Part shown: one piece after another, positions 44,015 to 52,500 of the stretch | How the letters are laid out: every line of letters starts with the position of its first letter | Position numbering within the stretch: position 1 is the first letter of the stretch | From: Bacteroidales bacterium | Lineage (GTDB): Bacteria > Bacteroidota > Bacteroidia > Bacteroidales > WCHB1-69 | DNA length: 53,679 nucleotides | NCBI GenBank assembly: GCA_017525245.1 | Contig: JAFXTE010000023.1 | Location: 1-53,679 of the forward strand | Direction: 5' to 3' | Notes under the pieces: model-generated | What the model was told of the DNA's origin: nothing | Databases searched by the model: none | What the model saw: the letters and a program-made list of their open reading frames with translations, nothing else | Position numbers and translations under genes: made by a program

Positions 44015-46012
44015 ATGATACATAATAAAAGACCAGAATCAATTGGGATACTGAAAGTTACAGTTCTAATATTCGTTATAGTCACCAGTATGATGAATAT
44101 GGCTTTTGCACAAAGGCACGACAAATCAGACACGGTTCGTTACATTTCCCCGTTCGATTTCGGTTTGGCAGAGGCTGAGACCGACAGTGCGCGCTACGAA
44201 GCTCTGTACGCGACGCACGCGAAAGCCGTTGAGACGGGTGCGGAAGTGTCTTATCAGGGCATCGGAACTTTGGTCATTGAAGTGACGGAAAGTTCGCGCC
44301 CGATCCCGTTGACACGCCACAACGACTTTGCAGGGCTGCATCTGATTGTGAAGAACAGCGACAAAACGCAGTGCCTTTTCACAATGGTGGACACTTTGTG
44401 GCAAAGCGTTGAGTTGACCCCTTCTGCTGTTGATTCCGGTGATTTCACGGCAAATCCTATGTTGTCAGAAGGTATATGGATGCTTCTGGTAGAAGACGAG
44501 CACCCGTGGGTCAGCAACCGGTCCGGCCACAATTACGGCGCTATGAGGAAAGACATCTTTCTTGTTCGAAACGGCTTGTCGCAGAACAAGCCAATCTCCT
44601 CTTACGCCACTGATTCCACAATCATGACGGCCAAAGTGCATGTTGCGGACAATTCACCGAAAGTTATCACTGATCTCACGATTACCAGAGACACATCCTC
44701 TACTGCCAAAACCTACTGCTTCAATATTCGTGGGATTAATAATATGAAAATAAGCAAATTAAGGATCAACACTCCGGACACCAAGGATCTCTACGCCGAT
44801 GCCGCCATCAACATCGAGAACTGCACAAACGTCGTGCTTGAAGATGTCACCATTGAGGGTACCTATTCCCGCCCCAATAAATATGGTTACGGTATCCAAA
44901 TGAACAACGTGTGGAACAGTCTGTTTTTGCGTCTCACAGCCCATGCCAACTGGGGCGTTTTCGGTACCAACAACCTAAGCAACACCACGTTGAAAAACTG
45001 CGACATCAACCGTTTCGACATCCACTGCTATGGTCGCGACGTGTTTGTTTACAATTGCCAATTCAACAAGTTGTACAACCAGCTTTCCTCTGTTTTCGGA
45101 ACCGTGCGGTTTGAGGATTGCCGCTTCACCGAATTTGTTCCGGTTCTTTTTGAACCCTCCTACAACGCTTACACTCCTTTCGACCTCATTTTTAAAAATT
45201 GCATTCTTGATGCCATGCCGTCTCGTAACTACTTGATTTCAACGGGTCAATTGGACAACAACATCAACTCCCGCCCCGAGCTCACGCAAAAATGCTGGCC
45301 GAACATTGACATTCAGAACCTTGTCGTAAACATACCCGCCAATGTCTCGAAAATTACCCTCTTCAACACCAAAAAAGCAACGCCGGGTGTACAAGTCCAC
45401 TATATAGAAAACATTAAAATCAACGGTTTGCGTTTCGAGTACTCGGACACGGCCCGTTTGGCTGATTTCATCATCTCCAACTCGCCGGTAACCACCGTGA
45501 AATCCGTTAACTATGACATCCGGAAGGCCTACTTGATTCCTGCTACGGACAGAATGAGAGTGCAGTCGGTCACGAAGAATGTTTACCAGGGCAGCATGAC
45601 CTTCAACTTGCGAAACAGCAAGAACGATGTCGTAAATATTGAACAGTCGCGACTCAACTATAATGTCAAGGAAAATTGCCAATACAAAATCAATTACAAT
45701 GCCTGCGATATCGGCATGATCCGTTACAATTCCACGAACAATGGCACCATGCGCAAATACGACCGCTGCAACTTGTACTTGAACAATAGTGATGACGCGA
45801 GGTATTATATTGACAATCACGCCACCTATTTTAAATGCACGTTCATTCCTTGCAGCGAGAAAATGTTTGTCAGCTTCTATGGCACAGACAATGACGTGAC
45901 CATCAAAAACTGCAAAACTACCCGTACAGGAAAACTCTTTTACCAAGGGCATGATGATAACATTGAGCTGAAAGGGTACGTGGTGAAAGGGAACGAGAAG
46001 TATTGGCGATAG
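44015..46012 (+). CDS. secreted right-handed beta-helix protein, 665 residues
   Basis: A signal peptide (ILKVTVLIFVIVTSMMNMAF, then AQ) begins the protein. Residues about 210-620 show short alternating strands with Asn/Cys ladders (NIENCTNVVLEDVTIEG, TLKNCDINRFDIHC, VRFEDCRFTEF), typical of pectate-lyase-like parallel beta-helices. Catalytic residues of a lyase or hydrolase are not evident, so it may be a polysaccharide-binding or structural surface protein. No secretion tag (type IX CTD or similar) is obvious at the C-terminus. It is monocistronic. Confidence 0.78.
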   Translation: MIHNKRPESIGILKVTVLIFVIVTSMMNMAFAQRHDKSDTVRYISPFDFGLAEAETDSARYEALYATHAKAVETGAEVSYQGIGTLVIEVTESSRPIPLTRHNDFAGLHLIVKNSDKTQCLFTMVDTLWQSVELTPSAVDSGDFTANPMLSEGIWMLLVEDEHPWVSNRSGHNYGAMRKDIFLVRNGLSQNKPISSYATDSTIMTAKVHVADNSPKVITDLTITRDTSSTAKTYCFNIRGINNMKISKLRINTPDTKDLYADAAINIENCTNVVLEDVTIEGTYSRPNKYGYGIQMNNVWNSLFLRLTAHANWGVFGTNNLSNTTLKNCDINRFDIHCYGRDVFVYNCQFNKLYNQLSSVFGTVRFEDCRFTEFVPVLFEPSYNAYTPFDLIFKNCILDAMPSRNYLISTGQLDNNINSRPELTQKCWPNIDIQNLVVNIPANVSKITLFNTKKATPGVQVHYIENIKINGLRFEYSDTARLADFIISNSPVTTVKSVNYDIRKAYLIPATDRMRVQSVTKNVYQGSMTFNLRNSKNDVVNIEQSRLNYNVKENCQYKINYNACDIGMIRYNSTNNGTMRKYDRCNLYLNNSDDARYYIDNHATYFKCTFIPCSEKMFVSFYGTDNDVTIKNCKTTRTGKLFYQGHDDNIELKGYVVKGNEKYWR

Positions 46013-46033
46013 GACGGCTATTGTACTTAGTTT

Positions 46034-46188
46034 TAGGTTTCAGGTTTCAAGATTCAAATAGTACCGAAACTTGAAACCTGAAACTTGAAACCTGAAACTT
46101 GAAACCTGAAACTTGAAACCTGAAACTTGAAACCTGAAACTTGAAACCTGAAACTTGAAACCTGAAACTTGAAACCTGAAACTTGAAA
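46034..46188. repeat. 7-nt-period arrays in opposite orientation (GGTTTCA / TGAAACC and TGAAACT)
   Basis: A short array of GGTTTCA units is followed, after about 15 nt, by about 18 units alternating TGAAACC and TGAAACT. The first array is the reverse complement of the second, so a hairpin can form. Located directly upstream of the M13 peptidase promoter. Confidence 0.85.
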
Positions 46189-46192
46189 ACCC

Positions 46193-46224
46193 TTGCCGAC
46201 CGTATCAGAATTTGTGTATCTTTG
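46193..46224 (+). promoter_or_regulatory. promoter of the M13 peptidase gene
   Basis: TTG at 46193-46195 and TATCTTTG at 46217-46224, 21 nt apart, fit the Bacteroidetes -33/-7 promoter. The ATG follows 61 nt later. Confidence 0.5.
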
Positions 46225-46284
46225 CCACCCCTTTGAGTGAGGGTGATTTTTGTTTTTATAGTATTGATTTTAAGAAATTTACGA

Positions 46285-48351
46285 ATGAAAAGTAACCTTA
46301 TGATGACGAGTGTTATGGCACTCGGCTTTGTTTTTTTAGCTTCAACAACGAGTATGGCGACCCCTGCAAAACCCCAAAAACCGAAAAAACAGACTTCAGG
46401 CATTACAGCCAGTAACTTAGACAATTCGGTGAAACCCACCGCAGACTTTTACCAGTATGCCTGTGGCGGCTGGATGGCCAACAATCCGCTGGGCGACGAA
46501 TACGCCCGTTTCGGCAGCTTCGATGTGCTGGGCGAGAACAACCAGGCGCAACTCAAAGACTTGGTGACCAAGATTGCTGCGCAAAAGAACACCCCTGGCA
46601 CCGTTGAGCAGAAGATCGGTGACTTCTACAACACGGCCATGAACACGGAGGTCATCAACAAACAAGGCGCACAACCTCTGCAACCGGAACTCCAGAACAT
46701 TGCCAAAATGCATCGCAACGACTTGTCTGTCAAGATGGCCCGGATGCTGATGGACGGTTCCACCCCGTTCTTCGCCCTGTTCGGCTCCGCCGACCCCGAC
46801 AACAGCAGCATGACCATCGCGCACATCTGGCAGTCGGGACTTGGCATCGGTGACCGCGACTACTACCTCGACAAAGACCAGCAGAACATCCGCGATGAAT
46901 ACGTGAAGCTGATGACCAAGATGTTCAGCATGTCAAATTATAGCGCCATCGCCGGTTTCAAAGGCAAAGAGAACGAGATGGCCAATCGCGTGATGGCTCT
47001 GGAAACTCTGCTGGCACAATACGCCATCGACAAGACCGTGCTGCGTGACCCCTACCAGACCATCCACAAATGCACGCCTGCGGAATTCCAGAAGATGATT
47101 CCCGCCATCAACGTGCAACAATACCTCAAAACCCTGAATCTGAAGCTTGACACACTCAACGTGAGCCAGCCCACCTATATCCAAGGTGTCAACAACATCC
47201 TCGAAGTCACGGACTTCGACGTGATCAAAGCTTATCTCGCTTGGAACGTCATCCGCGGCGCCGCCTCATACTTGAGCGACGAATTCGTGGATGCCAGCTT
47301 TGATTTCTACGGCAAGACCCTCTCCGGCCGTAAGGAGAACCGCCCGCGCTGGAAACGGGTCATCGACAACGTTGACGATTGCCTTGGTGAGGCTGTTGGC
47401 CAGATGTACGTGAAGAACTACTTCCCTGCTGAAGCCAAACAGCGCATGGAACAGTTAGTCAAGAACCTGCAATGGGCTCTGGGCGAACGCATCAAGGCTT
47501 CCACCTGGATGACCGACCAAACCAAGAAGAACGCCCTTGAGAAGTTAGCCGCCTTCACGGTGAAAATCGGCTATCCCGACAAATGGCGCGACTACAGTGC
47601 ACTGACGATCGGCACGGAGAGCTACTACGCCAACGTGATGAACTCCCGCCGTTTCGATATGGCTTACAACATGAGCAAAATCGGCAAGAAAGTCGATCCT
47701 ACCGAATGGCAGATGACCCCGCAGACGGTGAACGCCTATTATGACCCCACCACCAATGAGATCTGCTTCCCTGCCGGCATCCTGCAACCGCCGTTCTTCG
47801 ACATGAACGCGGATGACGCCGCCAACTACGGTGCCATCGGCGTGGTTATTGGCCACGAGATGACCCACGGCTTCGACGACCAGGGCCGTAATTACGACAA
47901 AGACGGCAACCTCGCCGACTGGTGGACCGAAAAGGATGCCGCCACCTTCAAGGAGAAAGCCCAACTCATCGTTGATCATTTCAACAGCATTGAGGTCGCC
48001 CCTGGCGTTTTTGGCAACGGTGAGTTCACTTTGGGTGAGAACATCGCCGACAACGGTGGTCTGAACGTGTCTTACACGGCTTTCCAGAAAGCCAAGAAAG
48101 ACGGTCAGATCAAGGGGGAAATGGACGGTTTCACGCCAGAGCAGCGTTTCTTCTTAGCTTACGCTGCTGTATGGGCCGCCAACATCCGCGAGGCTGAAAT
48201 CCTTCGCCGCACCAAAACCGACCCGCACGCCCTCGGCCGCTGGCGCGTGAACGCCACCCTACGCCACATAGACCCCTTCTACGAGGCCTTCAACATCCAA
48301 CCCGGCGACCCGATGTACATGGCACCCGAGAAACGGTCGCACATCTGGTAA
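46285..48351 (+). CDS. M13-family zinc metallopeptidase (PepO/neprilysin-like), secreted
   Basis: M13 enzymes cleave oligopeptides outside the cytoplasm. From the ATG at 46285 there is a signal peptide (MMTSVMALGFVFLASTTSMA). The N-terminal domain begins KPTADFYQYACGGWM, typical of the family. The catalytic part has NAYYDPTTNEICFPAGILQP, the zinc helix VIGHEMTHGFDDQG (HExxH) and FTLGENIADNGG, with the third zinc ligand Glu. The C-terminus HIW resembles the C-x-x-W end of the family. Length of 688 residues is normal. A GTG at 46237 was rejected as the start because it precedes the signal peptide without homology. Confidence 0.95.
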   Translation: MKSNLMMTSVMALGFVFLASTTSMATPAKPQKPKKQTSGITASNLDNSVKPTADFYQYACGGWMANNPLGDEYARFGSFDVLGENNQAQLKDLVTKIAAQKNTPGTVEQKIGDFYNTAMNTEVINKQGAQPLQPELQNIAKMHRNDLSVKMARMLMDGSTPFFALFGSADPDNSSMTIAHIWQSGLGIGDRDYYLDKDQQNIRDEYVKLMTKMFSMSNYSAIAGFKGKENEMANRVMALETLLAQYAIDKTVLRDPYQTIHKCTPAEFQKMIPAINVQQYLKTLNLKLDTLNVSQPTYIQGVNNILEVTDFDVIKAYLAWNVIRGAASYLSDEFVDASFDFYGKTLSGRKENRPRWKRVIDNVDDCLGEAVGQMYVKNYFPAEAKQRMEQLVKNLQWALGERIKASTWMTDQTKKNALEKLAAFTVKIGYPDKWRDYSALTIGTESYYANVMNSRRFDMAYNMSKIGKKVDPTEWQMTPQTVNAYYDPTTNEICFPAGILQPPFFDMNADDAANYGAIGVVIGHEMTHGFDDQGRNYDKDGNLADWWTEKDAATFKEKAQLIVDHFNSIEVAPGVFGNGEFTLGENIADNGGLNVSYTAFQKAKKDGQIKGEMDGFTPEQRFFLAYAAVWAANIREAEILRRTKTDPHALGRWRVNATLRHIDPFYEAFNIQPGDPMYMAPEKRSHIW

Positions 48352-48358
48352 TCATAAT

Positions 48359-48392
48359 GGTTATGGGTTATTGGTTATTGGTTATTGAAGCT
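48359..48392. repeat. 7-nt-period array (GGTTATG/GGTTATT), same family as 43078-43110
   Basis: Four units run GGTTATG, GGTTATT, GGTTATT, GGTTATT and end in GAAGCTTG, exactly as the array at 43078 does. Confidence 0.8.
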
Positions 48393-48422
48393 TGTTAATA
48401 GATCATAAACGGAAAGAAATAT

Positions 48423-49373
48423 ATGTCAGAAAAGAAAAAACTCGCCGTCATCGCATTCGGCGGCAACGCATTACTGAAAAGCAAACAGAAAGGCACCTAT
48501 CAGGAGCAAATTGACAACGTCACGGAGACCTGTCGCAACCTTATTCCCCTGATAGAGAACGGTTACAACATCGTCATCGGGCATGGCAACGGCCCGCAAG
48601 TGGGCAACGTCATGCTGCAGCACAAGGCCGGCAAGGAAACCTTCCAGGTGGAGGATATGCCGCTGAACTTCTGCGTCGCGGAAACGCAAGGCTCCATCGG
48701 CGCCCTCATCGAAGAAGGCTTGCGCCACATCTTCGCCGAGAAAGGCTGGGAGAAGAGCACCGTCACGATGCTCACCCACGTGGAGGTTGATGCTAACGAC
48801 CCGCTGTTCCAAAACCCGACAAAGCCGGTAGGTCCCTACGTTTCCCGTGAGGAGGCCGAACAATACCACGAAGAGACCGGTGACATCTACCGCGAAGATC
48901 CCAAAGGCAACGGCTGGCGCAAGGTGGTGGCCTCTCCGAAGCCGCTGCGTATCCAGAACGTTCAGCTGGTGAAGCAGTTGGCCGAACAGGGCATCATCGT
49001 GGTGACTGTCGGTGGCGGCGGCATCCCCGTGGCCATGAAAGACGGCTACCTCAAAGGTGTGCAGGCGGTCATCGACAAAGACTTAGCCTCCGCGCTCACG
49101 GCTGTGGAAATCGGAGCCGATGAGTTCTACATCCTCACTGACGTGCCGAAAGTCTATATCAACTTCCGCAAACCTGACGAGAAAGCGTTGGACACCATCA
49201 CGGTGAGCGAAGCCAAGAAATATCTGGAGGAGAAGCACTTTACCGAAGGCTCCATGGCACCGAAGGTGCGTGCCGCCATCCAATATGTCGAGAAAAGCGG
49301 CAAGACCTGCATCATCACCGAGGCCGGCAAGCTGCACGACCCGAACTGCGGCACGAGAATCATCGCGGGGTAA
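48423..49373 (+). CDS. arcC: carbamate kinase
   Basis: It makes ATP and carbamate from carbamoyl phosphate and ADP, the last step of arginine or agmatine/citrulline fermentation. The 316-residue protein starts KKKLAVIAFGGNALLKSKQK and has IVIGHGNGPQVGNVML, FCVAETQGSIG, VVTVGGGGIPVA and EIGADEFYILTDVPKVYINF, all hallmarks of the amino-acid kinase fold in ArcC. No arginine deiminase or ornithine carbamoyltransferase lies beside it. A strong terminator follows. Confidence 0.96.
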   Translation: MSEKKKLAVIAFGGNALLKSKQKGTYQEQIDNVTETCRNLIPLIENGYNIVIGHGNGPQVGNVMLQHKAGKETFQVEDMPLNFCVAETQGSIGALIEEGLRHIFAEKGWEKSTVTMLTHVEVDANDPLFQNPTKPVGPYVSREEAEQYHEETGDIYREDPKGNGWRKVVASPKPLRIQNVQLVKQLAEQGIIVVTVGGGGIPVAMKDGYLKGVQAVIDKDLASALTAVEIGADEFYILTDVPKVYINFRKPDEKALDTITVSEAKKYLEEKHFTEGSMAPKVRAAIQYVEKSGKTCIITEAGKLHDPNCGTRIIAG

Positions 49374-49402
49374 ATTCTCCGCTGAATCTCTTAGAGACAA
49401 AG

Positions 49403-49437
49403 ACGCACGGATATCGAAGGATGTCTGTGCGTTTTTT
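49403..49437 (+). terminator. intrinsic terminator after arcC
   Basis: A 13-bp stem (ACGCACGGATATC with GATGTCTGTGCGT, two G-T pairs) closes a GAAG loop and is followed by six T. Confidence 0.92.
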
Positions 49438-49502
49438 GTACAGATGGGTGGCTTCCTTCTACTAGTACATAAAATAGTAATCCTTTTATGTCAAAAAAAA
49501 TG

Positions 49503-49510
49503 TAAATTTG
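49503..49510 (+). promoter_or_regulatory. -7 promoter box of the C10 peptidase gene
   Basis: TAAATTTG (TAnnTTTG), 69 nt before the ATG at 49580. The region just upstream is A/T-rich, with no clear -33 box. Confidence 0.5.
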
Positions 49511-49579
49511 CACTTTTATTTTAAAATTCAAGATTTTACCATAAAAGTTGCGCCCGGCACGTATTCAGGGTATGATTCA

Positions 49580-52500
49580 ATGAAAAAATGTTTACTGTTT
49601 TTATGGCTTTGTTTGCTGACAATATGTTTGTTTGCGCAAAACGGCACACGGAACAATGTCCAAAATTCATCAGCGGAAAGACCCACCCACGTGAGTGTGG
49701 CCCAGGCGCTTGAAGTCGGATACACGTTTATGCGCACAAACGGGCATGACCGAGGCAATGGAAACGTGCGCAAACAGGCGATGCAGCTTGTTTATACGGG
49801 TGCAGTCACCGACAGCCTCACACGGACAGTCACCGATTGCTACTATGTGTTCGCCTTGCAGCCCATGGGGTTTGTGATGGTGTCGGCCGACGAACGCGTG
49901 AAACCGATTTTAGGCTATTCCTACAGCAACGATTTCGTGGTTGAAGACATGCCAGACAATATCCTCTTTTGGCTGGATAACTACAAAAAGCAGATTAAGG
50001 CAGTGGTGGATAACGACTATCAAGCCGATCCGGCGACCATAACTTCATGGTCTTTGCTGAAATCAGGGCAGTCCGTGGCTTTTAGGAGTGGCACCTCCGT
50101 GAATCCGTTGCTGCAGACGACCTGGAATCAAAACTGCTACTATAACCAGCTTTGTCCGGAGGATGCAGCCGGACCGTGTGGTCATGCTTATGCGGGCTGT
50201 GTGGCCACGGCAATGGCGCAGGTCATGCACTATTGGGGATGGCCGACTCAGGGTTTCAACAGCCATAGCTACACCTGCGATTATGGTACATTGTCAGTGG
50301 ATTTCAGTACAGCCACTTATAATCACGGCAATATGCCGAATGCGCTGACCTACAGCACCAGCGCCTCGCAAAAAGAGGAGGTGGCCAAGTTTATTTACCA
50401 TTGCGGCGTGGCTGTGGATATGGGTTATGGGGCTGACGGAAGCGGTGCTTACTCAAGCGACGTGCCCTCGGCTTTATACAACTATTTCGCCTATACGGAC
50501 AACGGCACCTATCGTTCAAAGTCCAACTATTCAGAAAGCGGTTGGACGAACCTCATCAAACAGGAGTTGAATAATATGAGGCCTGTGTATTATGCGGGAC
50601 ATGGTACCGGCGGTCACGCTTTTGTGTGCGACGGCTACGATGAAAACAACCTCTTCCATTTCAATTGGGGATGGAGCGGTTCTAATGACGGCTATTTCGA
50701 ACTGTCCACGCTGAACCCGTCATCCTACAACTTCTCTGAATCCCAAGCCGCTGTCACTGGGGTTACAGCAGGAACGTTTATCCGGTGCTCGGAATCGGAG
50801 TTGTCGTTCTCTGCCCGCGTCGGTGAACAAAGCTCCGCGAAATCGATTACGGTATGCGCCCATGGGTTGAGCGGAAGTATCAGTGTTGCTGTCGGCAACG
50901 GCTTCAAAGTCAGCAAAAACGGCATCTTGTACTATACCAGCCTGACGCTTCCCGCGTCAGGTGGTACACTGTATGTGAAATACGTTCCCACACAATCCGG
51001 TGACGTTTTGGATTCCCTGACCTTGACTTCCGGCAGCTGTTCTGCCCGCGTTTACTTAAACGGCACAGACAATGTGATTGTGGGTGACGGTCCAGCCACG
51101 AGCATCTATCTTCCCAGCCACTCGTATTACAAATACGCTCTGACCCAGCAGATTTACACTCCGGCGGAAATCGGGACATCCGGTTATATCCGCAGCATTG
51201 CTTTTTACAACAGCGGCACCGAGAAAACCCGCAATTATGACATGTACCTCGTACTCACGGACAAGGACACCTTCGCTAACGGCACCGACTGGATTGCGGT
51301 CTCCGAGGACGACAAAGTCTTCAGCGGCGAGGTCACCATGGCAGAGGGAACTTGGACGACATTCCAGATAGACAATTTCCCGTATGACGGTGTGAGCAAC
51401 CTTGCCCTCATCATGGATGACAACACCGGTTCCTATTCGAGTGGCATGGCCTGCAAGGTCTTCAATGCCGAAAACAGGACACTCCGTATTTACAGCGATG
51501 GCACGAACTATGATCCAGTAAACCCTGGCGCTTACACGGGAACTGTTGACGACCAAAAGAACCAGATTAAAATCGACATTAATCCTTCCGCAGTCGTGAT
51601 TTGTGAGAAACCGAAAAACCTGGCGTTCTCAAATCTCACTCAGACTTCCGTCTCTGTCTCTTGGAGCAATGGAAGCGGCAATTTCGGGTATGAGTACAAG
51701 AAGACTTCCGAAACCGAATGGACTGTGGGTTGTGCTGGCAATTGCGGCTTCAACTGCAACCTCACCGGCCTCACTCCGAACACGTCCTATCAGTTCAGAG
51801 TACACTCGATTTGTGCGGATAGCACCACCAGCGGATGGCTCACCGGCAGCTTCAGCACTCCTGCGGGCATTCCCCTTGTGGAACCGTTTGACAATACAAC
51901 CAAACCAGATGGCTGGCTACTTTATACAGGCTTGCTGAACAACGTGATGGAAGGAACAGCCACCTTGGCGACCGCTACATCAGGCTGGACTTTCGGTACT
52001 GGCAACGGGGTGTTCAACAGCCATGCCCGCACAAATATCTATGGAACTTCTTGGTATAAGTGGCTTGTAACCCCGACTTTGTTGATGGAGGACAATGTGC
52101 AGCTCAGCTTTGACCTCGCACTGACCAAATATTCCGGCAATCTCCAACAACCCGTGGACACCCTTCAGCAGGATGACAAATTCGTGGTGCTGATCACATC
52201 AGACAATGGCGCCACATGGGAAATCCTTCGCCAGTGGGACAACACTGGTTCGGAATACGTCTATAATCACATTGTGTGTTCCGCCAATGGCGAGTTTGTG
52301 ACAATCGATTTGAGCGGTTATGCCGGCAGAAATATCGCGGTCGCTTTCTATGGCGAATCAACGGTTTCAGGTGGTGACAACAACCTGCACATCGACAATG
52401 TGCGTATTGACTACATCCCCACTTGTGAGGCACCCACTGCTTTGACGGTTACGGATGTTACCGCCCACACCGCTTCGTTGAGTTGGGAATCCGATGCCAT

